From Myxococcota bacterium (lineage in GTDB: Bacteria; Myxococcota_C; UBA6777), in NCBI GenBank assembly GCA_963169055.1, contig CAUJFU010000513.1, positions 1-23,049 of the forward strand: DNA of 23,049 bases, written 5' to 3'. The notes beneath the pieces are model-generated. The model was not told the origin of the DNA. It saw only the letters and a program-made list of their open reading frames with translations, and ran no database searches. This document shows positions 1 to 9,300 of the stretch, piece after piece; position 1 is the stretch's first letter; each line of letters starts with the position of its first letter. The translations under genes and the position numbers were made by a program.

Positions 1-49
1 CGTATGCAGGCGCATTGTTTGGGGAGAAGAGTGTTGCAGTTGGGTTTGT

Positions 50-190
50 TTTATGGGGCGTTGCCCCAAACCCCACAAGGGAGCGCGGCTCCCTTGACCC
101 CGTATCAGCGGAGAGATCACAGGTTTTTCACACAAACGACTCTGTCGCTTGAGGTGACGCAAACACGGGGTTTTTGTCCGCAAGTCAGCC
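50..190 (+). repeat. Dispersed intergenic repeat, copy A
   Basis: This non-coding stretch lies before the first gene. It starts with GC-rich hairpins: GGGGC/GCCCC around 55-67, and a perfect 8-bp stem AAGGGAGC/GCTCCCTT with loop GCG at 77-95. A second part (about 110-190) contains the words GAGATCA, GTTTTTCA, CTGTCGCTTGA, AACACGGGG and TTTTTGTCC. The hairpin block recurs almost unchanged at 22586-22621. The second part recurs in direct orientation at about 22634-22690 and in inverted orientation at about 22960-23049. I infer a repeat family; the number of copies in the genome is unknown. It could act as an mRNA-stabilising or terminating structure, or be a non-autonomous mobile repeat. Confidence 0.7.
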
Positions 191-208
191 CAACGAAAGA
201 GATCTTCG

Positions 209-1423
209 ATGCCTAAGCTGCTCTCGGTCTTGATCCTGTGTGTCCTTTTCTTTGTCGTCGCTTGTCCCCCACCATCGGCCTCTTGCAAACAAGACAGCGA
301 TTGTCCACCAACACAACGCTGCCTCCAACAACGCTGCGCACTCACCGATGCCTCAGAGTCCTCCGCAGAGATCCATCACGAAGCATCGGATGCCTCAGAG
401 TCCTCCGCAGAGATCCACGACGATGCTTCCGAACCCTTCGAAGCATCGGCAGAGATCCACGACGATGCTTCCGAAACGATTTCCCCCGATAGTCCGAAAG
501 AATCTTCGCTCGAATCCCCCGAAGACCACGAGGTCATGCCCGACAGCGAAAGCCCCCCCGAACCGACCACCGAATCCCTGATCGAGCCTCCCACCGAGTT
601 CCACTCTGAACCTCAACCCGAACCCACTCCCGAAACAGCCCCCCTTGGAAGCCTCGGGACACCGTGCCAAAACAACACCACCTGCACACAAGGCCAATGC
701 CTAGATATCTTCGGACTCGGGCAAAAACTGTGTAGCCTTCCTTGTAAGAAAAATACGGACTGCCCCTCCCAAAGCATCTGTCAACGCCCCAAAGCGTGGG
801 AAGGCTTTTGTATGCCTGCCTGCCAACGCCCCCAAGACTGCGCTACGCGCTATCCGCACACGCCTCTTTGCACCTCCGAAGGGCACTGCTGGACGCCCAA
901 ACGCATCGGATTCTCCTGTTTGCGCAAGGATGAATGCACAACGGGCCTCGATTGTGTCGATCCCGGGGGAGTTGGTGAAAAAATATGCACACAAGCCTGC
1001 ACCGAAGACCCCAGCGATCCACGCGGATCCTGCGGAGGGAACTTTTACTGCGAAGCACACCTTGGGCCTGGTTCACCGGGCTTTTGTGTCCCCCTCTGTC
1101 AAAAGCCCGAAGATTGTCGATCGTTTTCAGCCATGCCCCATTGCAACTTTGAAGGGCATTGTTGGCGCGCCTACCTGAATGACTTTCGCCTTTGCACCGA
1201 TTCGACGCTGTGTTTGAGTGGTCTGTGCAAACAACCCAAGGATCTCCACACAACGATCTGCACCTACGAATGCAGTCAAGACAGCGATTGCCCCTTGCGT
1301 ACACGTTGCTCTGGCGCATCCCCCCAAAGCATCGGCCTTTGCCTCCCTTCTTGCACAAGTCACGCAGATTGCGCCCCCTACCTCGATCTCCAAACCTGCG
1401 AAACCAACGGATTTTGTCGATAA
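209..1423 (+). CDS. Cys-rich putative outer-membrane lipoprotein
   Basis: The product has 404 aa. A short hydrophobic signal ends in a lipobox-like VVAC with Cys19, so a lipid-anchored envelope or surface protein is likely; residue +2 is Pro, not an inner-membrane-retention Asp. After a mini Cys motif (26-43) comes a low-complexity linker (about 47-146). It begins with three imperfect 14-aa units of the type ASESSAEIHDD (42-bp period in the DNA) and continues rich in Glu, Pro and Ser. Three tandem Cys-rich modules of 80-90 aa follow (about 147-229, 232-319, 324-404), each with the patterns CxxDC and EGHCW or NGFCR. The odd Cys-rich architecture suggests a disulphide-stabilised extracellular protein. 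No enzymatic motif is visible and the function is unknown. The gene converges on the large adhesin-like gene, with only 12 bp between the stop codons. The start is preceded by a weak purine stretch (AAAGAGA). Confidence 0.85.
   Translation: MPKLLSVLILCVLFFVVACPPPSASCKQDSDCPPTQRCLQQRCALTDASESSAEIHHEASDASESSAEIHDDASEPFEASAEIHDDASETISPDSPKESSLESPEDHEVMPDSESPPEPTTESLIEPPTEFHSEPQPEPTPETAPLGSLGTPCQNNTTCTQGQCLDIFGLGQKLCSLPCKKNTDCPSQSICQRPKAWEGFCMPACQRPQDCATRYPHTPLCTSEGHCWTPKRIGFSCLRKDECTTGLDCVDPGGVGEKICTQACTEDPSDPRGSCGGNFYCEAHLGPGSPGFCVPLCQKPEDCRSFSAMPHCNFEGHCWRAYLNDFRLCTDSTLCLSGLCKQPKDLHTTICTYECSQDSDCPLRTRCSGASPQSIGLCLPSCTSHADCAPYLDLQTCETNGFCR
347..478 (+). repeat. 42-bp tandem repeats within the lipoprotein linker
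   Basis: The words GATGCCTCAGAGTCCTCCGC and AGAGATCCA recur with a 42-bp spacing (first two unit starts at 347 and 389). A third, degraded unit extends to about 478. The period is a multiple of three, so changes in copy number would only lengthen or shorten the acidic linker of the lipoprotein. Confidence 0.75.
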
Positions 1424-1435
1424 TACGATATCGGC

Positions 1436-4400
1436 TTATGCTTGAGCCACCGCTTCGCGCCTTTGGCGACGGCGGGCCAACGGGAGCAAGAGCAGCAAGA
1501 AGAGGAAGAAAGGAGCGGAGGCTGCGGTGCCTTGGTCACAACCACAACCGCCACCGATGATGCCAGCTCCTTCGTTGTCGCCTTGGGCGTTATCGTTGGT
1601 GTTGCTTGTTTCTTTGGCCCCACCATCCGCATCAGCGGTGCTTTCTTCAGGTTGGATCTGTTCGGAGGCTTGTTCGGTGGTGGTTTCTGCGACAGGTTCG
1701 ACAGTAGGTTCGGGCGGATTCGGTGGATCGACACAAACGCCCGCGTTGCATGTTCCGTTGTTCGGACAAGTCAAGCCGACACAGGGGTCTTCGCTGCAAC
1801 TTTCTTCTGAACAAGCGCGCTGAAACTTGCATAGACGAGCATTTTTGCAAGGATCTTCGGGGACACATTGACCGTTTTTACAACGCTCGCCGCTGTTGCA
1901 CTGTTTGCTCGCGCAAGGATCATCTTGACAGACGCCGTTGACGCAGATCTTTCCTGTGCCACAAGTCGGGCAGCGTTTGACGCACAAACCATCGACAGGA
2001 CGGCAGAATTCATCGACACCGCATTGTTTGTTTGCGCAAGGATTGTCTTGGCATTTGGCTTTAATGCAGAGTTTGCCATCCGAGCAACCGTCACGGAAAC
2101 AACCGGGGTCTGTACAGATCTGATTGATACAGATCCCTACGCTTGGGCACTCGACGTCTGTTTTACAAGGCAGATCGCCCGTACATTGGCCGCCTTTGCA
2201 GGTCTGTCCAGCGGGGCACTTGACACCACCGCAAGGATCGGCTGCGCAAGTATCTCCTGCGCAGATCCGCTGTTCCTTGCAATAGTCCGGTTTACAGGGA
2301 TCTTTGAAGCACTTTCCAGCGTAGCAGACTTCGCCTTGGGCGCATTGGACGCCCGCACAAGGATCGGCGGTACATTGACCGCTGACGCAGACTTCGCCCT
2401 GTTTGCAGAACACACCCGAACAGCTTCCGACGCAGTTTCCGCCCGAACAGACTTGATCGGCGGGGCATTGCTTGCTTGCGCATGGATCTTCGAGGCACTT
2501 GCCGTTGACGCAGACTTGGCCGGAAGGGCAAGGAGTTGCAGTGCCGCAAGCAGGAACCACACACTTGCCTGCCACGCAGAGGTTCGCGCCCGGGCAATCT
2601 TTGTCGAACTTGCACGTGGGCGGCGCGATACACTGACCGAGGCGGCAAACTTGTTGTGTTTCGGGGCATTGGATGCGATCGCAAGGATCGTCGACACAGG
2701 TCCCTTGTGTGACATCACAAGCGCGACCGCTTTTGCAAGCGTTGGCGTCTTTGCAGAAGTCGTTTTGACACTTGCCTTTGACGCAAGCCTCACCCGCAGC
2801 GCAAGTGACGCCCGAACACAGATCAGGCTCACAAGCGCCGTCTCGGCAGATCTGGCCGGCGGGGCAAGACACCGAAGAACAAGACTTGATGCACTTTCCA
2901 TCAGTAGGACGGCAAAATTCGCCTTGTGCGCAAGTCGGAGCGGTGCTGCCCTTACAAGGATCGGGCTTACAAGTGGCTTGGTAACAGACTTCGTTGGCCC
3001 CGGGGCATTTGGGAGTGGTGGTGCTGGCGTAGCATCCGGGTTCATAGCAACGACCGCTTAAACAGACTTGTGTGTTGGGGCATTCGGAATCCACATGACA
3101 GGGCAGACGTGGGATGCACTGACCCGCAAGACAGCGGTCCGTTGCATCGGGGCATTTCATCGCATCGCAAGGATCGTCGATGCACTTGCCTCGCCAGCAA
3201 GCGCGACTGTGTTTGCAATGCGTCGCAGAATCGGTGCAAGGATCGGTTGCACACACAGGCTTTGCAGGGTTGGAAGTGTCGCAGGTTTCGCCTTGTGCGC
3301 ATGCAGTCGTTCCACAAGGATTGGGAACACACGTGCCGCCATCACAATAAGTACCCGCAAAACAAGAAACACCCGCGCAGCTTTTCACGCACTTGCCATC
3401 CGAGGCGCGGCAGGTGGTGTCTGCTGCGCACGTTTGCGCCAAACAGGCGTTGGCATCGCAGTTTCCGTCTTTGCAAAACTTGTCGGTAGCGCATTTGGGG
3501 CTTTGAGTCGAACAGCCCGCAGGCAAACAAACGCGCTCATCGGTCATCTGCACACAGATCAGGTCGGTGGGACAATCGAGATCGATCTTGCAGGATTGGC
3601 GGGGTGTCAGCTTGAAGCTTTGGGTTTTGCAAGAGGGCGGCGTGGCGCTGTCACAGACTTCGATCTCAAACTCGACTTCGGTGTTCAGGTCTGTATTTCC
3701 GGGTGTCCATTCGACTTTGCCGGTGGCGGGGTCGATGGTGGCTCCTTGGGGGGCCTTTTTGATTTTCCATGTCAACGTGTCGTTGGGATCGGCATCTGTG
3801 GCTTTGGCTTCGTACTCTAGCTTTTGGCTGACATACGCTTTGGTCGGTGGTGTCGAAGTGATCACAGGAGCGTCGTTGACGTTGTTGACGGTAGTTTTCC
3901 AGCTTTGCTTGACGCAAGCGCCCGTAGGATCGCAAACTTCAACTTCAAAATCGACGGGGCTGTTTTTGACGCCATCATCGCCCGGGGTCCATTTGACTTC
4001 GCCCGTGTTGGGGTCGATCGTGGCTCCTGCGGGGCCTTTGGTGAGTTTCCACGTGAGAAGCGCTTGATCACCGGGATCGGGATCCGTCGCGGTGGGCTGA
4101 TAAGAAAAGGGTTGATCTTCGGTGGCGTTGGTGGTGGGTGCGGTGCTGGTGATCACGGGGGGATCGTTGACGTTGCGCACTGTCACAGTAAAGGTGACGG
4201 TGGTGGTTCCGCCCTTGCCATCGGACACTGTGACGGTGACGGTGTACGTCCCAACATCGGCTTGGGTGGGAGTCCACGAGATCTGGCCTGTCGTGGGGTT
4301 GATCGTTGCCCCAGCGGGTAGCCCCGACATACTGTAGGTCAAGGTGTCACCGTCGGGATCGCTGGCTTGGACGTTGTAGGTCCACGCGCTCTTTTCGTTG

Positions 4401-5836
4401 ATATTTTGGTTCGGGATAGCGGTCACGACAGGAGCGCGGTTTTCAACCACGCGGATCTGGATGGTTTTGGTGGCGGTTTTGGGGATACCGTCTTTGTCGG
4501 TAGCCGTAAACAACAAGTTGTAATTGGTCGCCGTTTGGGTGGCGTTGGGCGCGCAAGTGATCTTCCAAAGATCCGAGCCGACCTTGGTTCCTGTGCAAAA
4601 CGTCGCAAGACCCGCGTTAAACGTAAAGGTGTTGATGCCGTTTCCGTCAGGGTCGGTGGCTTGTACATCAAAAGAGATGCTTCCGCCTTGAGCGACTTGT
4701 TTAATTTCGCCGGGCGGAGTGATCGTAAACTCGGGAAGTCCACCCGCAGACACCGTGATCTCGAAGGTTCCTTGACCCGAAAGGTTGGGAGTTCCGTTGT
4801 CTTTGAACTCAAAGACGACCTTGAAGACTTTGCCTTCATCCGCCAACGTCGGCGTCCAGCAGTAAGTAAAGGTGCGTGGGCTTAGACCGTTGGGGATCGG
4901 GCTAGGGTTGGTGGTCGCGCCCGTCAGAGGCGGAAGGATCGAGCCGACGCGCAAGATCTGTCCTGCGTCGGGATCGGTGACGGTGACGGTTGCGCAAGTT
5001 TGGACGTTGGGCTTGACCAACGCAGACGGCGGATTGACCGAGACCACAGGAGGTTTGTTGTTGCAGTTGGCGACGGTGCGAACGAGCATCAAATAATCTC
5101 GGTATGTCGAGGCTCCGCGACTGTCAGTCACGCGCACCGAGAACACATGGTACGTATCTCCTGTTGCAGCGGTGGGGCTGGGCCAAGAGATCTGACCTGT
5201 GGGATCGATCACCATCCCTGCGGGTTTGAAAAACAGATCGTAAGTCAAAGGATCGTTGTTGGGGTCCGATGCGTTGACGTTTTGCGTAAAAGGAATCCCC
5301 GCGCACCACTCGTAATAGGTACTCGATCCGATGATGGGGTCGCTGTTTCCGTCGAGATGGACGTTGATCCGCAGATCCCAATTGGTTCCCGCAGGCCCTT
5401 GCACCGACCCGATCCAACAACAACTGGCCCAAGTAGCAACGTAATCAACCACAGGAACCGCTGGAGTCCCCATCGTTTGAGAGGGAAATGTGTAGGCAGC
5501 GCTGGTCCAACGAAACACCACCGTATCTTCGGATTGATCCTCGCTCACCACCGTCGCGTTGACAGTTAAATTAGCGCTGTGGGCGGGATTTCCCGCTTTG
5601 TTGGCAATCGCTAAAGCTCCAAGACCGAACGTCTGCCCGACGCAAGATGTGGTGGTGGTGCAAAACGCACTACGCCGAAAATAGGCTTCGATGGTGAAGG
5701 TCACTTGACGTGTGGTTCCGATCTGGGAGTACGTCAACGTTCCGCCCCGAAAGTGCGAAGCTTCCGCGATCTGCGGCAACCACCACGCCCCCACCAAAAA
5801 ACACAAACTCCAATACAACCGTAAACGTGAACCCAT
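1436..5836 (-). CDS. Large secreted Ig-like/Cys-rich protein with MYXO-CTERM-like tail
   Basis: The product has 1466 aa. A signal peptide (about 1-26, ending AEA) is followed by a unique N-terminal domain (27-170) starting SHFRGGTLTY. Then come Ig-like/cadherin-like beta-sandwich domains of the putative-Ig (He_PIG) type, at about 180-255, 262-363, 368-465, 468-555, 558-652 and 656-745. They show repeated ATDPDGD, PAGATIDPxTG and WTP motifs. Residues about 748-1380 form a long Cys-rich region of short EGF-like units (patterns CxxGExCxxGKC and DPC). An acidic linker follows. The C-terminus (1428-1466) has GGGCGC, a hydrophobic stretch and an RRRQRR cluster, which matches the layout of MYXO-CTERM sorting signals in Myxococcota. 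Family knowledge implies export and anchoring at the cell surface. An adhesin or surface-fibre role is inference. The start has an ideal AAGGAGG sequence 8 nt upstream. Confidence 0.85.
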   Translation of the reverse strand: MGSRLRLYWSLCFLVGAWWLPQIAEASHFRGGTLTYSQIGTTRQVTFTIEAYFRRSAFCTTTTSCVGQTFGLGALAIANKAGNPAHSANLTVNATVVSEDQSEDTVVFRWTSAAYTFPSQTMGTPAVPVVDYVATWASCCWIGSVQGPAGTNWDLRINVHLDGNSDPIIGSSTYYEWCAGIPFTQNVNASDPNNDPLTYDLFFKPAGMVIDPTGQISWPSPTAATGDTYHVFSVRVTDSRGASTYRDYLMLVRTVANCNNKPPVVSVNPPSALVKPNVQTCATVTVTDPDAGQILRVGSILPPLTGATTNPSPIPNGLSPRTFTYCWTPTLADEGKVFKVVFEFKDNGTPNLSGQGTFEITVSAGGLPEFTITPPGEIKQVAQGGSISFDVQATDPDGNGINTFTFNAGLATFCTGTKVGSDLWKITCAPNATQTATNYNLLFTATDKDGIPKTATKTIQIRVVENRAPVVTAIPNQNINEKSAWTYNVQASDPDGDTLTYSMSGLPAGATINPTTGQISWTPTQADVGTYTVTVTVSDGKGGTTTVTFTVTVRNVNDPPVITSTAPTTNATEDQPFSYQPTATDPDPGDQALLTWKLTKGPAGATIDPNTGEVKWTPGDDGVKNSPVDFEVEVCDPTGACVKQSWKTTVNNVNDAPVITSTPPTKAYVSQKLEYEAKATDADPNDTLTWKIKKAPQGATIDPATGKVEWTPGNTDLNTEVEFEIEVCDSATPPSCKTQSFKLTPRQSCKIDLDCPTDLICVQMTDERVCLPAGCSTQSPKCATDKFCKDGNCDANACLAQTCAADTTCRASDGKCVKSCAGVSCFAGTYCDGGTCVPNPCGTTACAQGETCDTSNPAKPVCATDPCTDSATHCKHSRACWRGKCIDDPCDAMKCPDATDRCLAGQCIPRLPCHVDSECPNTQVCLSGRCYEPGCYASTTTPKCPGANEVCYQATCKPDPCKGSTAPTCAQGEFCRPTDGKCIKSCSSVSCPAGQICRDGACEPDLCSGVTCAAGEACVKGKCQNDFCKDANACKSGRACDVTQGTCVDDPCDRIQCPETQQVCRLGQCIAPPTCKFDKDCPGANLCVAGKCVVPACGTATPCPSGQVCVNGKCLEDPCASKQCPADQVCSGGNCVGSCSGVFCKQGEVCVSGQCTADPCAGVQCAQGEVCYAGKCFKDPCKPDYCKEQRICAGDTCAADPCGGVKCPAGQTCKGGQCTGDLPCKTDVECPSVGICINQICTDPGCFRDGCSDGKLCIKAKCQDNPCANKQCGVDEFCRPVDGLCVKRCPTCGTGKICVNGVCQDDPCASKQCNSGERCKNGQCVPEDPCKNARLCKFQRACSEESCSEDPCVGLTCPNNGTCNAGVCVDPPNPPEPTVEPVAETTTEQASEQIQPEESTADADGGAKETSNTNDNAQGDNEGAGIIGGGCGCDQGTAASAPFFLFLLLLLPLARRRQRREAVAQA

Positions 5837-6345
5837 CCGATGTTCCTCCTTATGCTTTCTTGCCTATGGATGAATCGCTTGCATGGCCTTTTGCGAACAA
5901 AATTGCTTTTCTCGGTCTCCAAAACAGAACGACCGAAACCAACAGATCTTGACAAACAAGAGAGCATCGTAAACAGAACCTTGCACAGCGCGCAAGATAT
6001 CGCACACACAAGATTTTGCAAAAACACAAACGCAGATCGCTGGTTCTCTTTTTGTATTCGCGTGTTGCACGCCTTTCAAGCAACGCCACAAAACCCCAAA
6101 AAAGCCATCTTCGTTCATCCGAAACCATGCAAACAATCGATAAACCACTCGAAAGACCCCGCGTGGTAGCCGTCGCTCTCAGGAAAATGTCGAAGATTTC
6201 CAATACTTGCGATACCTATCCTGCGATCTTTGGGGGTTTGGCGAACTTTCAACGGTTTTGTTTTTTGTGGATCAGTCGATAAAAATATCCATAAAAATCT
6301 TTTTTAATCGAAGGTATTTCGTTTGAAGAAGCGGGAGGGGGCGGG
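5837..6345. other. Long intergenic region without a supported gene
   Basis: This 509-bp gap separates the start of the surface-protein gene from the end of the coiled-coil gene, both on the minus strand. Short open frames exist here but overlap each other on both strands, lack good ribosome sites and show no recognisable protein features. The minus-strand Shine-Dalgarno sequence AAGGAGG sits at 5845-5851. Minus-strand promoter-like words (TTGCGC, 18 bp, TACGAT, about 5966-5995) are weak. I see no convincing rho-independent terminator after the coiled-coil gene; only T/A-rich runs around 6282-6310. Confidence 0.6.
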
Positions 6346-9300
6346 TTATCCGTCTTCGCGTTCGCGGAGCATGGAGAGTGCGTGTTGAAGGGCGTCAAGA
6401 GCCTGATCTTTTTTGGCTTTTTCTTGGGCGACTTGTTGTTGAAGGCGATTGGATTGGGTGGATGTTTTTTCGATATGGGATTTGAGTTCGTCGCGTTCTT
6501 GTTCGAGGGTGCGGAGCTTTTGTTCAAATTCGCGTTTGAGCAGATCGATTTGGTTGCGTTCGTGGCGTCGTAGAGATTCGAGATCAGAGAGTTTTCCGCG
6601 CAGGTCGTCGACTTGGCTTTGCAGAGAGTTGTAGCCCAAAGCAGCGGATTGTTCGGCATCACGGGCCGAAGCAAGCGCGGATTCGGTTTTTTTGATCTGG
6701 GCGGCGAGGTCGCGTTCGCGCTGTTCGAGCCCTTCGATAATGGCCTCAAAGCGTAGGCGTGTTCGGCGTTCGGCTTCTTCGATGCGCTTTTCGGACTCGG
6801 TTTGCAATTCGACTTCACGGGCTTGTCGTTCGCGGACGGAGTCTTCTTTTTGTGTGCGGATCTGTTGGCGAAGCTGACGAAGCTCTTTTTCGGATTGGGC
6901 GAGGATCTGGTGGCTTTGTTCTTGGAGGGCGATCTGAAGGGCTTCCATCTCTTGCTGGTGTGCGGCGTGGAGGGCGTCGGCCTCGCGTTGGAAAGCCTCT
7001 CGCAGAGCGCGTTTTTCGGAATGGAAGGAGATTTCTTGTTCGGCGAGGATCTCTTGTTGGGTTTGGCGGGCTTGACGGCGATCTTTGTCTTGTTCGGCGA
7101 GGATGCGTTCGACTTCGAGAGCGTGTTCTTGGCGTATTCCTGCGGTGAGTTCGGCGTGTTGTCGTTCACGGGCATCGAGTTCGCGAGCGAGCAATGCTTC
7201 AAAGCTGCGTTCTTGTTGTTGGAATCGGCGTTCGAGGGCTTGTTCTTGGCGCAGGGAGTGTTCTTGGTGAAGGCGGAGAGCTTCTTGGTGTTCGGCGGAG
7301 AGCCGCAGCATGGCGCTTTCGTGTTCTTGATCGAGGTGCTGCATCACTTCTTGGGCTTGTCGGCGCTCAGCTTCAAGAGCGGACTGATGGGCGATTTGGC
7401 TGGTTCCGATGTGTTCTTCGTGTGCAGCGAGTTGATGCGTGAGGCGTTCTTGTTCGGCGCGTAGGCGGGTGAGTTCGGCTTGTTGGGTGTTGGTTTTTTG
7501 TTTGAGTTGGAAGGTTTCGGTTTCGAGAAGGATGGCGCGTTGTTTCCAGTCTTCGAGGGATTTTTCGGCGTGATGGAGCTGATCGAGGACGCGCTCTTGT
7601 TGCTCGGACTCGCTCAGGCGGTTGTGTTGTTCGGCGTGCAAGAGTTCGCGCAAGGAGCGTGCTTCGCTTTCGAGGCGTTCGGTGCGTTCTTGGACATCGA
7701 ATTTTTCTTGCTCTAGCACGACGTTTCGTTGGCGAAGCGCCACCAACTCGACTTCCATTTGTTCGGTCGAATCGCCGACGTTTTGGAGTTTTCCTTGGGC
7801 GCGATCAAGTTCTTCTTCGAGGGCGGCTTGTTGGTCTTGCAGCGAAGCGATCTGTTTGCGTAGGAGATCTTCGACTTCGAGGCGATTTCGGGCTTCGGCG
7901 CGTGAAGCGTCGAGATCTTCTTGGAGTTGTGTGATCTCGTCGCGGAGTTGTTGTTGGGCTGATTTGAGACGGTGGCCTTGTTCTTGTGCCTCAAACAGCG
8001 TAGTTTCGGCCTTTTCGAGCTTACCGAGCAAGGTGCGTCGTTCGGATTCGAGCGCCTCGATCCGCGCATATTTGGTAGTTTCAGCTTGGGAGAGGGCGCG
8101 ATATCCGGTCTCACGGGCGGTTTCGAGATCGACGCGCAGTCGTCCGAGTTCTTCGCGGAGGACTTGCATGGCGGCGTCCTGTTCTTCGATCAGGGCGCGG
8201 CGTTCTTCGGCATGGGATTCTTTCAAACGCTCGCGTTCATCGGCGTGTTGGTGGAGTTGTTTTTCGAGGCGTTCTTTGTCGATGCGCATGCTGTGAAGGG
8301 CGTGTTCATCTTCACGGGCGGTTTGTTTGAGGGCATCGAGTTGGGCTTCCATCTCGCGGTAGCGCGAGGAAAGATGTTCGTGATCGTCGCCGAGGCGGTT
8401 GATTTCTTCGCGCAGGGATTGCAGCTCTTTTTCGCGCTCTCCGATCTGTGAGAGCAATTCGTCATCATTGAGGGATTGGGCGTGAACTTGTGAGCGAAAC
8501 CCTGCGAGTTCGCCACGAAGCTCACAAGCGGCCTGAATCTGTTCTTCCAAAGCGGCCTGTGTTTCGAGTAGTTCAGCGCGTTGTGTGTCGAGTATGGTTT
8601 CGCGCTCGTTGCACAGGCCTTGATAAAACAGCACTTGTTTTCGGGCGTCGTCGACTTCGATCGCAAGGGAGGAGAGCTGTTCTTCGAGGGCCTCGACTTC
8701 TCCGCCGCGTTTGGAGAGTGCATCGCTGTGGGATCGAGCGTGTTGAGCGGCTTTTTCGGCTTGGGCATCAACTTCAATTTGCAAGCGTTGCCGTTCGCGT
8801 TCGAGTTCTGTGATGCGTGCGTAGAGATCGTTGGTTTCGTCTTGAGAGGCTTCGTGTTGGGCTTGAGCTTCTTGTAGAAGGCGTTGGAGCCGCCCATTTT
8901 CGTCCTGAAGGGAGGAGATCTGAGTGGAATCGCCGATCGAATCGGTCTGAAACAAGACACGGGTGGGGGATTCTCCAGAGTCCTCGTCAGCGGCGTCGTG
9001 AAGGATGCGCGTGGGGACTTCGGAGTCATCGCCGTCGGCTTGGGTTGCTACCGCAGAAAGACGGGTGAGTGCGTCGTCTTCTTCGGATGCAAGGGCATGT
9101 TCTGTTGTGGGTTTGGCTTTTCCCTTCAGGGAGGGGGTTTTTGTGGAGGGAGAAGAGGCGGAAGAATCGCGCAGCGCTTTGTTTTCTTGGCGAAAGCGTT
9201 CCAGTTCTTCTTGAAGTCCATCCATCTGTTGAGCAGCCAAAGCTTTGGCCAACAGTTCGGGATAAAGGGCAAAAGCATCTTCGTCTTGTTGGTGGAGAGC

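Noticed and set aside
4-216. 70-aa open frame on the plus strand at the window start
   Set aside because: It runs through the dispersed repeat and its hairpins, and its translation resembles that of copy B only because the DNA repeat is shared. No ribosome site or protein feature is visible.
1405-1440. Terminator between the convergent lipoprotein and surface-protein genes
   Set aside because: Only a 5-bp CGATA/TATCG inverted repeat is present, without a T run on either strand, so the evidence is too weak to call.
1868-3061. 397-aa open frame on the plus strand
   Set aside because: It is antisense to the Cys-rich region of the surface protein. The repetitive Cys codons on the other strand keep this frame open. 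The composition (Ala, Thr, Arg, Asp repeats) and lack of a ribosome site argue against a gene.
6249-7202. 317-aa Lys/Pro/Ser/Asn-rich frame on the minus strand
   Set aside because: It is an alternative frame of the coiled-coil gene with biased low-complexity composition. The Glu/Gln/Arg-rich coil coding keeps other frames open.
8223-9029. 268-aa frame on the minus strand, and similar plus-strand frames at 7622-8296 and 9704-10378
   Set aside because: All overlap the coiled-coil gene, which has clear domain content. None has a recognisable domain or signal.
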